A stretch of 64,000 nt of DNA from Trichomonas tenax (Eukaryota > Parabasalia > Trichomonadida > Trichomonadidae): positions 22,255 through 86,254 of the forward strand of contig JALKBU010000097.1 of the NCBI GenBank assembly GCA_023091735.1, read 5' to 3'. Position 1 is the stretch's first letter. Every line of letters starts with the position of its first letter. Below the pieces are notes generated by a model, which was not told the DNA's origin, searched no databases, and was given only the letters and a program-made list of their open reading frames with translations. This document shows positions 49,096-58,041 of the stretch, piece by piece. Position numbers and translations under genes: made by a program.

Positions 49096-49388
49096 TTTAT
49101 TTAATATGAGCATCATGAAATTAAATATATGATTTTTTTATTAAGAATAAAAACGACCAAAATATAAATGCTCACATCAAATTTATCATATCTATCATCC
49201 CCAACTGAAGTTTGATCATTATAATTTATTTATCGAATTATATTTTCTAAAATCTTAAGCCACCATCCCTAAATATTAACGAAAAAATTGTTTTTTCAAA
49301 GATAAACATAAAATTAGAATTTGATATTTTATAATATTTTAAATAAATAAATAAATAAAAGTCGATATAATATATGTTAAAAAAAACT
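49096..49388. repeat. Short convergent spacer with a TAAA microsatellite
   Basis: The spacer between two convergent genes contains about five tandem TAAA units near 49341-49361. Nothing else is seen. Confidence 0.6.
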
Positions 49389-51260
49389 TTAGATTTGATT
49401 CTTCTTCTTATTAATGAAGTGCATAACGTAGACAAAAACGACGAAACAGATAACGGCGATTGTGACTACGATGATTGTTGGCTTAGCCCACGACTGGAGT
49501 GGCTGAGCAATCTCCCATCCTGCATTGCAGATCATGACGAATGGAGCGTTCTTGTCTCCACTGTAGCACTCCTGACTGTAGATGCAGAAACCGCATTGTT
49601 CGTCAGCCTGGCACTTATCCTTGTTGTTGCCGTAGACAAGGCATCTATCACCAGCGAGTGATGAGAACTCTGTCCAGTTGTGCTTCCATGTCTCTGGGAG
49701 ACCATCGTGGTTGAACTGCTTCCAGTCAGAGAAGTTGAAAACTGGGTTGTGGACGTATTCTGGGGAAGCAAGGGCATGGAACTTCATAGCAGCAACAGCC
49801 TCTGTGAGCTTGAGTGCCTTTGTATCGAGACCACCGAACATTCTCTTCTTGAAGTGTGGGTTGAAGCCTGGGCGCTGGTCGTAGCGAGCAAGAATGCCCT
49901 GACCTGGGTCGCCATTGGAGTATGGGTCAACCTGGTATCTGTTGTAGCGCATGAAGTCCTTGAACTGGTCGAAATTCATGATGAATGGAGCTTCACGCTG
50001 CATAAGGAGGTAGCGGGATGATGTCTTGAGGTCCCAGTAGTTGCCATCTTCACCCCATGAAGCGATCTGCTCTGGATAGTGAGCGAGATTGAAGAGGCGA
50101 TCGAAGTATGGTGTGTTGATAGATGGGAAGTATCCGTCCCTAACGAGGACATCTGTGAGGTCAGCAGACTCGAATGTTGTTGGGATCTGCTCAATGACCC
50201 AGAAGAGATCCTTCTCTGGCTTCTGGTTGCGCTTGAGCTTCTTGGAGTCGATGACGAGGTACTGGTTGTTGTATGTGCCAGAGTTATGTTTAGCGAATGT
50301 CTCTGTCCACTCCTTGCCGGAATCTGATGTCCACGTGGCGTGGATAGCACGGATCCATGTGAATGGAGCGGCTGGCGTGTTCTGCTCGTAAAGTTCGTCG
50401 TTGAAGTTGCCGAGTGTTGTCTCGAGAACGAAGAGTCCACGATCATTGATGTAAAAGTCATCGTATGATGAAAGCTTTCCAATACGTGTTGACATTGTGA
50501 TCTTCTGAGCCTTAAACTTGCGGATTGGAAGATCGTATTCCTTCAACTCACCGTGGAGCTCACGGAAGTCGCTCCAAGCGTCGTGTGAGAAGTAGATATC
50601 AGAGTAGTCTGGAAGAAGGCGGACGAGACCAGAGCAGTGAGCTCCTGGACCGATTCCTTGCTTCTGCTTAGACTGGACAGCGTCTGGGAACATTTCGCTG
50701 ATATCGAACATGTCGCCCTCAGACTGCTGGAACCAGAGATCGAATTCATCCATTGTTTCAGCTGGGTTTCCTTCTTCTTTATCTTTTTGAGAGTAACCAA
50801 GAGCAAGTCCGTCGAACTGGTTCATGATGAGGCCAATTTCCTGCCAGTATTTGGATGTTGCGGAGTAAGCTTCGATGGATTCGCGAATATAATTTAAGTT
50901 GGCTTGAAGATAGTTCTTGATAACAGCCGGATATCTTCTAGTCGGGTTTTCCTTTGTAGGACGTTCCCATTCTTGAATATCAAAAATTAAATTGAAGTGG
51001 TTATAAATTCTATCGTGCGAAACATAGCCTTCAAGGAAGCCAGCGCATTTCATAATTTCTTCATCTGTTGCTGTTGGGTTACCCTTGATGTGTAATTGAT
51101 ACCAACCAGTTGCGTTGAGAGAATCTTCCCAAATTACCCAAGCTTGAGCATTTTCAACGCGAGAGTTAACGAAAGTTGGAGCACCCGCTGCATTAATGAC
51201 GCAGGATGCGTTAACAACTTCGTACGAAAATCCGAAAGATAATAAAAGAGAAGTTAACAT
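49389..51260 (-). CDS. Phospholipase-B-like membrane protein (623 aa)
   Basis: I start at ATG 51260 (MLTSLLLSFGFSYEVVNAS, a signal peptide); the frame runs 16 codons further but opens with GTG. The lumenal part matches the phospholipase B-like/lamina-ancestor family: GWYQLHIKG, FLEGYVSHDRIYNH, KYWQEIGLIMNQFDGLALGY, HCSGLVRLLPDYSDIYFSHDAWSDF, and SRYLLMQREAPFIMNFDQFKDFMRYNRYQ. The cysteine of HCSGL (about residue 209) is the expected autocatalytic cleavage site and nucleophile. Unlike soluble lysosomal PLBD1/2, this one ends with a cysteine-rich stretch (CLVYGNNKDKCQADEQCGFCIYSQEC), a membrane helix (IIVVTIAVICFVVFVYVM) and a short basic tail. A surface or lysosomal hydrolase of lipids or amides is likely. 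Codons are C-rich. Confidence 0.9.
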   Translation of the reverse strand: MLTSLLLSFGFSYEVVNASCVINAAGAPTFVNSRVENAQAWVIWEDSLNATGWYQLHIKGNPTATDEEIMKCAGFLEGYVSHDRIYNHFNLIFDIQEWERPTKENPTRRYPAVIKNYLQANLNYIRESIEAYSATSKYWQEIGLIMNQFDGLALGYSQKDKEEGNPAETMDEFDLWFQQSEGDMFDISEMFPDAVQSKQKQGIGPGAHCSGLVRLLPDYSDIYFSHDAWSDFRELHGELKEYDLPIRKFKAQKITMSTRIGKLSSYDDFYINDRGLFVLETTLGNFNDELYEQNTPAAPFTWIRAIHATWTSDSGKEWTETFAKHNSGTYNNQYLVIDSKKLKRNQKPEKDLFWVIEQIPTTFESADLTDVLVRDGYFPSINTPYFDRLFNLAHYPEQIASWGEDGNYWDLKTSSRYLLMQREAPFIMNFDQFKDFMRYNRYQVDPYSNGDPGQGILARYDQRPGFNPHFKKRMFGGLDTKALKLTEAVAAMKFHALASPEYVHNPVFNFSDWKQFNHDGLPETWKHNWTEFSSLAGDRCLVYGNNKDKCQADEQCGFCIYSQECYSGDKNAPFVMICNAGWEIAQPLQSWAKPTIIVVTIAVICFVVFVYVMHFINKKKNQI

Positions 51261-51704
51261 TTTTTTTAATGGCCTTTCCCACTTTTTGTGATAGCAGTTA
51301 GCTGTCACGTTTTTATTTCTTTGACATTCGACACTTTACATTGATGCAATTCATTAAGTCCTCATAACTTGAGAAATAAATGCATCTATATATCTTCTCA
51401 AGTTATCAATAGTTATAATTCTAAACATAATATTGATTATATATGTATAGACATTGATTTATAATTAATATAATATCATTATTTTATTATCTTTTTCAGA
51501 GCAATTCGCACATTCGAATGTTTATATTTTCCTACATATATTTGTTTGAGCTTTTCCGGAATTAGATATATAACAATATCAAAATATTTATAGTAAATTA
51601 CTTATAATTGGGTCTTATACTCATGTGATAGATTCTATATAACCTCCATAGTAATATGCCATCTTTATAAGATCTTGAACTTGAAACGATAAAAATTATT
51701 ATTC
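51261..51704. other. Intergenic region
   Basis: About 440 A/T-rich bases. AACGTGACAGC and GTAAAGTGTCG (minus direction, about 51300-51345) resemble the start element seen elsewhere. No gene. Confidence 0.4.
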
Positions 51705-54530
51705 TTAAATTTCAAATAATAGATCAATATTTTCATGTCTATTCACTTCAGGCAATACGCATGCACCATTGATCCTGTTAATGACAAGAATCTGATTTAC
51801 AATAGATCTTGAGTTTAGGATTTGTTTGAATGATTCATTTTCCTGAATAGTTCGAAGAAGTTCGATAATTGGATTAAGATCTGCTTGTCTAAAGCCATTA
51901 GTTGTGAGTAGCAAATTAGTCTCTGAAAGCATTTTGATGTATATATCAATGATAGCATTTGGGAAATGCGGATATAATTCAATTAAAAATTGATTCAAAA
52001 ACTTTGATTCCTTTTCATTTGGATCATAGAATTGTAAAAATGCTTCAATATTTTGATGGATGAATGGTCCAGTATCTGATCTAAATTTCATTAGAGAAAG
52101 CAAATAATTTATGTATGTTGCTTGATTTAATTTCGCCACAAATTCTTCTTTTTCATATGATATTAGTTTCTGATTTAGCGTCTGACAAAAATTCAGATCT
52201 TCAACAAAAATGTTCACATACGTTAGGATCTCTAATATTGAATTAGGATCTTTGATGTTGAAACGAAATAAAGAGAGATTAATGCAGCAATGGGAAGCAA
52301 AACCTAACATAATTCCTTGAATGAACACTGATTTAAAATCTTTGCAAATATTCGAGTTGTAGTGACGATTGTACGTTTGGAGGATCGTTTGATCAAATAG
52401 CTGCTGGCTGTTTGATGCTTTGATAATTTTATTGATATATGATAGTTGATGCTTTATGAATCTTGAATTCAATATGATTTTAGGAACTGTCCCAATGAAT
52501 TTCCCAAATGTTGATTCGTTGACAAACAGAGAAGCATGCAAATAATCTCCACTTACCAACAGTTGATTAATCACTGAATCTATGAATTCTTCTGAAAATG
52601 CACTAGCGTATGTAACCATCATTTCAAATCCTTGATCGAGCTCTTCGTCGTCAATATTATTGGCAATCATTTGTATTATATAATCATCAATTTCTATTGG
52701 TGCTTCTAATTGGGAATTAATTATATTAATGACTTTAAGAATATCATTAAAATATTCAATTCTAAGATTTTCGTAATGTGCAAGTTCCAGCAATCTACTG
52801 AGTATTACAAATATGCTTTCTCTAATACCGCACGCAAATATTGCGCATGTAATTAGCTTAGAAATACAGCGGATCATTGATGGAATGGAGTTGATCATTT
52901 CATTTTGAAATTCGCTCAACGTTTCTATGACAATCGATAATATTTTATCAATTAATGCTGTTAATTCTTCACTTGATAGAACTGATTGGTTCATTTCAAA
53001 ATAAATACTTAATACAACAAGTTTGGTTTCGAAGCCAATATTATCCAAGATAGCATTAACTATATCTAAATAAAATTGCCGGCGATCCTCATGCATTGTT
53101 GAAAATGCAACAAAAATAAGCAATGAAAAAGGAACAGCAAAATCTTCACCTGAATTTTCACTGCAAAGTTCTTGAATTTTCTCTGCTATTAAATTATCAT
53201 CAATATGTTCAGCTACTGTTTCAATTATATAAATTATTTCATAGTTGAATGCTGTCGAATGATTACTGCTGACAAGTGCTATTAACGGGTTTATGACTTC
53301 CCCAAGTTCGGCGCCAAATGTTTGGTTAGCATTTAAACATATATCTTTCATTGATCTAAGACACATAACCTGTATATCCTCGATTTCGACTGACATCATC
53401 ACTGAAAAAATTTCAATAATAGTTGACATATTAGAATTTGTAATTATACTATTTTTTGCTGCAATACGGAGAAGGGCAAGCATAAGAACTATTTTTTTGA
53501 AATCACTTAAATTGCCTCGAGAAATACATTGTAAAATGCTATTAAAAACAGATTGCGAAAAATTACACAATGGATTGTAACCTTCTCTAGAAAAGCCATC
53601 AATAACATCATTGATGTATTCTAAATAATCAGTATCATCTTTTTCAAGTAAAATGGAACAAGCATCCATAGCGGTGCTCAGTTTATCGATGAGAAAATGT
53701 TGTATTTGTTCATTGCATTCATTCAACCGATTGATATATTTCAAATACGGGTATATTAGACTGAATATATAAGCTTCATTATCAGCTAATATCGGAACAA
53801 AACTACGAATTTGAAATTGAAGAAGTGGAGGGAATTCAGCATCAATCATATCTTCTAATTTCACCCAAGCTTTGGAAAATGAATCTATGTTTTCAAAATA
53901 TTCAACATGTAAATAAGTATCAAATAATGAAGTCATGTATCCGAAAAATCTATCTTGTGTTTCTGGACCTAAAAGCATCCCTAAACACCGAACAAAATTT
54001 GTGATTAGAAATGTCTTTTTATAGGATTGTTCCATATTTAAAATTACAGGGAAATTCGAATCAAAACTTTGATATAATGCTTCAAAATTAATTCTTATAC
54101 TTAATTGATCTTCAACTCCATCAAATTGGTATATGTAATCTAATAAAAGTATTATTAACTGATCAAAAGGTAAATCAATAATATTGATATTTGTTATAAA
54201 TATAATTTTTGCCATGATTTCACTATACTGTAATGCGTATTGATAAGACACTTCAAGAGCCTCTGTGAACTTTTGAGAAATGAGCGCAGAAAATTTTGGT
54301 ATTTGCAAAAATGATTCTGGATTTTGTTCAAGTAATTTTTTCAACATTGACAGAAGAAATCCAACGATGTTTCCAGTGCAAACTTGAAAACAATGGAATA
54401 ATATTTCATTGAAATTAGGAAGCGAAGTCATCTGTTCAATTTGTTCTTCTATAGCTTTTATTGACTCAGGAGTTTGATTTGGATTCCTGAATTCATTAAT
54501 ATACTCAAGGAATGCTTCTGCAAGCTCCAT
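51705..54530 (-). CDS. Large HEAT-repeat protein, karyopherin/exportin-like (941 aa)
   Basis: An intact frame of 941 residues of continuous amphipathic helix pairs with no signal or membrane segment. Length and the N-terminal layout (LAEAFLEYINEFRNPNQTPESIKAIEEQIEQM, then FHCFQVCTGNIVGFLLSMLKKLLEQNP) resemble exportins/importin-13-like karyopherins, whose N-terminal helices bind Ran-GTP. Clear HEAT pairs occur, for example IEIFSVMMSVEIEDIQVMCLRSMKDICLN and GEVINPLIALVSSNHSTAFNYEIIYIIETVAEHI. Together with the 757-residue gene at the left end this is the second long HEAT protein in the window. A nuclear transport role is inference from fold. AAAAGTGACA lies 10 bases before the ATG. Confidence 0.6.
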   Translation of the reverse strand: MELAEAFLEYINEFRNPNQTPESIKAIEEQIEQMTSLPNFNEILFHCFQVCTGNIVGFLLSMLKKLLEQNPESFLQIPKFSALISQKFTEALEVSYQYALQYSEIMAKIIFITNINIIDLPFDQLIILLLDYIYQFDGVEDQLSIRINFEALYQSFDSNFPVILNMEQSYKKTFLITNFVRCLGMLLGPETQDRFFGYMTSLFDTYLHVEYFENIDSFSKAWVKLEDMIDAEFPPLLQFQIRSFVPILADNEAYIFSLIYPYLKYINRLNECNEQIQHFLIDKLSTAMDACSILLEKDDTDYLEYINDVIDGFSREGYNPLCNFSQSVFNSILQCISRGNLSDFKKIVLMLALLRIAAKNSIITNSNMSTIIEIFSVMMSVEIEDIQVMCLRSMKDICLNANQTFGAELGEVINPLIALVSSNHSTAFNYEIIYIIETVAEHIDDNLIAEKIQELCSENSGEDFAVPFSLLIFVAFSTMHEDRRQFYLDIVNAILDNIGFETKLVVLSIYFEMNQSVLSSEELTALIDKILSIVIETLSEFQNEMINSIPSMIRCISKLITCAIFACGIRESIFVILSRLLELAHYENLRIEYFNDILKVINIINSQLEAPIEIDDYIIQMIANNIDDEELDQGFEMMVTYASAFSEEFIDSVINQLLVSGDYLHASLFVNESTFGKFIGTVPKIILNSRFIKHQLSYINKIIKASNSQQLFDQTILQTYNRHYNSNICKDFKSVFIQGIMLGFASHCCINLSLFRFNIKDPNSILEILTYVNIFVEDLNFCQTLNQKLISYEKEEFVAKLNQATYINYLLSLMKFRSDTGPFIHQNIEAFLQFYDPNEKESKFLNQFLIELYPHFPNAIIDIYIKMLSETNLLLTTNGFRQADLNPIIELLRTIQENESFKQILNSRSIVNQILVINRINGACVLPEVNRHENIDLLFEI

Positions 54531-54540
54531 TTTAAATAGA

Positions 54541-54550
54541 TGTCACTTTT
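54541..54550 (-). promoter_or_regulatory. AAAAGTGACA start-site element of the HEAT gene
   Basis: AAAAGTGACA ends 10 bases before the ATG at 54530; its complement TGTCACTTTT contains the Inr core. Confidence 0.4.
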
Positions 54551-54625
54551 AAAAATCTGTTTAACTATAAAGCACTCTATTTTAATATACATACAAAATA
54601 TATGATATACAAACAAAAAAAAATA

Positions 54626-55730
54626 TTATTTTCGATTCTTATTAAATGCGACGGCTGATTTTGGAAACAGCGAATCTGTACCAGCAGAAGTTGTTATTTC
54701 CTTTGGTTTCTTTGGAACGTCCAAGCGATCGAAAGTTAATGCTCTGGCACCTTTTAGTTCGATAACTTCATCATCGCCTTTTACTTCCTTCTTCAACTTT
54801 TTGATAGTTACCTTCTTTCCATCTGAAGAATTGGATTTCCTGACACCTCTTTGTTATGCAACTGGATTTTCAGGGCTTTCAGTGGTGTTTGTTTCTTATT
54901 TGCATTGGCTTTCTTCTTAAACATCGCAAGACTCTTCTTCATATTTTCTTCTGTTGGATATTCATGGACAAGTGGCTTTTCTTCTTCTTTTTCAGCTGCT
55001 TTCTTCTTAACTACTCTCTTCTTTTTATGCACTTTAGGCCCTTCAGATATTACTGCTGTTAAATCAGCTTCAGCAACATCCTCTATCTCAGCATCTTCAG
55101 TATCATTTGCCGACAATTTTATAGATTTCTTCCTTTCCTGCTTTCTTTTTCAGCTTTCTCTTCGATTTTTCAGCACCTGATAATCTTGCTTCTGATTTGC
55201 TTCGAGCTTTAGAGGCTTTGCTGAGTAGTTTGTCTTTCTCAACTTTGTCGGCTTTTTCCTTCTCGTTATCTTTTCCTTTTTCTTTCCTTTCATCATCCAT
55301 GAAAATGAATGGCTCAGGAGATGGCTGAAGATGCGAAGATGGTTGCTGCCTTGCAGATGGTGTATTGAACCTTGCTACAGCGGCTGCAAAGAAGTTATTA
55401 GCGTCTGCTGGTGCTAATAATGATGGCGGCGGATTTTCTTGATTAAGAAGAATACTGTTGCCATGTCCTGAAGGCGATACCCTGATGCCTCCTCCCGCTG
55501 GAAGGAAAGCAATTTGGCTTGAAGGGGATTTCTTGATTCCAGAGCCTTGTTCGAACATCTTCTGGAGTGAGAATAACGATTCTTCCTTGTGGCGATTTTT
55601 CATCTTGAAGTAAAGCAAGTTGTCTTGAAGGAGATGGCCTGATTCCTCTTCCCTGCTGCCCAGGAGGTGTTGGAGGAGGCAGTAAATACAGTAAAAGAGT
55701 AAGTTTACCGATGGTTGGCTGTGGTTTGAG
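54626..55730 (-). pseudogene. Frameshifted low-complexity tail, continuing the hydrolase relic
   Basis: After the TGA at 55731 the same frame continues with PQPTIGKL, PPPTPPGQQGRGIRPSPSRQ and EKSPQGRIVILTPED. It then shifts frame to SGIKKSPSSQIAFLPAGGGIRVSPSG, QENPPPSLLAPADANNFFAA and a lysine-rich stretch (DERKEKGKDNEKEKADKVEK). A further shift near 55110-55130 gives LSANDTEDAEIEDVAEADL and KPLVHEYPTEENMKKSLAMF. Near 54845 the last shift gives KKVTIKKLKKEVKGDDEVI and FDRLDVPKKPKEIT, ending TAA at 54626. Three or more frameshifts. The proline/serine and lysine-rich content suggests a disordered region of one larger protein, or a second decayed gene. Confidence 0.5.
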
Positions 55731-56937
55731 TCATTTTCCTTCTTTTTTCGGTGTCTTATTTTTTGAGTTTGCTTGTTCATTAATTTCTTTGATTGAAGGT
55801 ATATTTATCGTTCCTTTTCCACCTTTCTTGGGCGGAGGAGTGTTTATAACGACAATTTCAACAGCTTGAACATCATCATTTGCTGAAAATTGAAGATCAT
55901 CGAATTCTTCAATCTCAGATGGTTCTTCGATGCGATAAACAACAGGAGCTGTCGCTCCAAGCCTTAATAAATAATCATCAACAACAGTAGAAGTGTCTTC
56001 GTTGATTTCTGTGTCAGCAATGAGCTCACTGAAGTTCTCGAAGTGCGATCCAGCTGATTGTAAGTTTCTGCACTCGGAAATTTTCAAATTTTCAACGGCA
56101 ATATTTAATTGTTCATATGCAAATTCGACGACTGTCTTAATCCACGAAAGAGGCCTCCTTTCGTTGTGACCGTCAGGTAATTTCTCTAATCTTTTGATTT
56201 TATTTTTTGTATTCTCGAATAAAATCTTGGAATGTGTGTAAGGGATGAATTCATCCTTTTCTGCGTGTCCGAATAATGTCGGAGCTGGGTCCTTTTTAAA
56301 GAAATTCAAAGGTGCAACTTCGTCAAAATTAATTTCTATCACTTGGTTGACTTTTTTCTGCAAATGCCAAATGGATGTTGACACAAATATCGATGGTACG
56401 CACTGTGCAATTACTATATTGTTGCAAAGCTCTTTTATCGACAAAAATGCAGAATGGGCGATAACCCCTCTAACGTGCTTGTTTCTCACCACCAGCGCCG
56501 TCCCAGCACCCATTGATCATCCCCATAGAATGAAAGGCTCCAAGTTATAGTTTTCGTGCAAAAATTTGAGAACGAAAGTTGCATCTTGAGTTTCGTACGC
56601 TCCCGCGTGAAATATATTTACCACTGCTGCAGCCGCATCCCAAAAAATCGAAACAAAACACATAAACATTGTGGCAACAAAAGTTAGGAATTAAAAATCG
56701 ACCTTCTATTTGACTACTCACATTTCCGTGCAAATAGGCAACGCAAGGACCACCACTATAGGCATCCATCGATGATCCATAGTACAACGATCCTTCGATA
56801 GTCTCATTTCGTGGTAATTTTAATGTAACCTGTGTCCTGTAATAAGTATTTTTGTCAGAGGCATTCCCAACGAGTGTCAGAGGGAGAGAGTTGAGATCGT
56901 ATTTCTTTCGTGGAGGGCGAATGATGGCATTAATCAC
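55731..56937 (-). pseudogene. Broken alpha/beta hydrolase (serine hydrolase of the ABHD17/BEM46 type)
   Basis: The fold is clear: strand PPRKKYDLNSLPLTLVG, then GPCVAYLHGN (oxyanion HG), FDFLGCGCSSGKYISRG, then the nucleophile elbow WG-x-SMGAGTALVV, and later PTLFGHAEKDEFIPYTHSKIL (catalytic Asp) and LPDGHNE (catalytic His). The reading is broken three ways. An extra base in the GGG run near 56612 shifts frame between SRG and YETQDATFVLKFLHENYNL. TGA at 56518-56520 sits in the elbow itself. A TGA at 55731-55733 cuts the C-terminal part. No ATG opens the 5' end (GTG at 56937). The gene is probably dead. The region after the hydrolase core is acidic, then proline/glycine/lysine-rich. Confidence 0.7.
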
Positions 56938-57010
56938 TTGTTCAGTCAGACCCTTCGTTTTTTTAAACTAAAAAATTTTGTTTTAGATATGTAAAAATGA
57001 TTAAAAATTT

Positions 57011-57064
57011 GAAATATTCGACAAAAGTGACATCTCCAAGGGTGTCACTTTTGTCGAATATTTC
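57011..57064. repeat. Perfect inverted repeat, 22-bp arms
   Basis: Arm GAAATATTCGACAAAAGTGA (plus CA) at 57011-57032 is mirrored without mismatch at 57043-57064, with a 10-base loop (TCTCCAAGGG). Each arm contains AAAAGTGACA, so the two start elements face opposite ways. Confidence 0.9.
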
Positions 57065-57077
57065 CATTCTTAATACA

Positions 57078-57139
57078 AAAGTGAACCATTTTAGAAAAGT
57101 TACTTTTTGTAAACTTTTCAAAATACGTCACTTTTGTCA
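57078..57139. repeat. Imperfect inverted repeat, 29-bp arms
   Basis: ACAAAAGTGAACCATTTTAG... (57078-57106) pairs with the complement of ...CAAAATACGTCACTTTTGT (57111-57139) at roughly 80 percent. It is a second, older palindrome of the same type, directly right of the perfect one. Confidence 0.65.
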
Positions 57140-58041
57140 ATAATTTGGTTTTTTAAATTTTTTTTGAGTAAATTAAGTTATGCAATGTATAATTATAATA
57201 TAATTTGTTTAAAATCGTTATTTGTTTTGCAATTTTTCAATTGCAATTTTTTGCTCAAGATAATGAACAAAATATATTATCAACGCATTGATTATTATTT
57301 TGTAAACTTCTCAATTTTGAAAAATCATAAATAAAGGATGTGTGATATAAATATACAAATTGAATTTTTCATTTTGAGATGTTTACATATCGACTGTTTA
57401 AAAAAGGTTGGAATTTTGGTTATGATAATTTTTATAGGTTATTGGATATAGCAAAACTATTTTCACAACAAAAACGAATTTATTGAACTGTAATTATCAA
57501 TCGAGATGCATTTTGATGAATTAACATAAAACTTAAAAAGACATTTTTATTACGATGTAAATATTGTAATTACGTTGTATACATCTCAAATTTCAATTCC
57601 CTTGTAAATTACTCAATATTTGAAAATCTCTGTTTGAAAATTGAATATTTCATCGGTTGAGTGACAGGAAATATTATACTCAGTTCTATTTATTTCATTG
57701 ATTTTTTGAGAGCATTCACAAAATTTAGTTTCTGTTATTCTAACCACTTGATGTCAGTTAATTTTATAATAAGGTAAAAAGTGACATTGCCTCAAAAATC
57801 TTTCGTTAAAAAATTGATTATTTATTATTCATATTTAATCATCGCTATGACATAACACCACTCAGTCGCCTTCTATTCGGTAAATTATGATAATCCAAAT
57901 CCTTAATGATTGAACAATCTCTATTATAATGCAACATATGTATTTATGCTACTCAGGTATACATAGCTAGCACACATATGGAGATATTATTTTTGTCACA
58001 AGCTTAAATAATAAAATAACAAACAGTTTATTCATATCATA

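Larger units (their letters stand above)
56938..58041. other. Gene-free region with palindromes of the start element
   Basis: About 1.1 kb without a gene. Two inverted repeats (57011-57064 and 57078-57139) are listed separately. AAGGTAAAAAGTGACATTGCC at 57773-57793 (plus) is a start-element-like word with no frame behind it. Confidence 0.5.

Noticed and set aside
1423..56520. Possible reassignment of TGA (many in-frame TGA codons: 1423, 5973, 25025, 55731, 56518)
   Set aside because: An intact gene (3349-5622) ends in TGA, TAG and TAA also occur inside broken genes, and the broken genes carry frameshifts too. Gene decay explains it.
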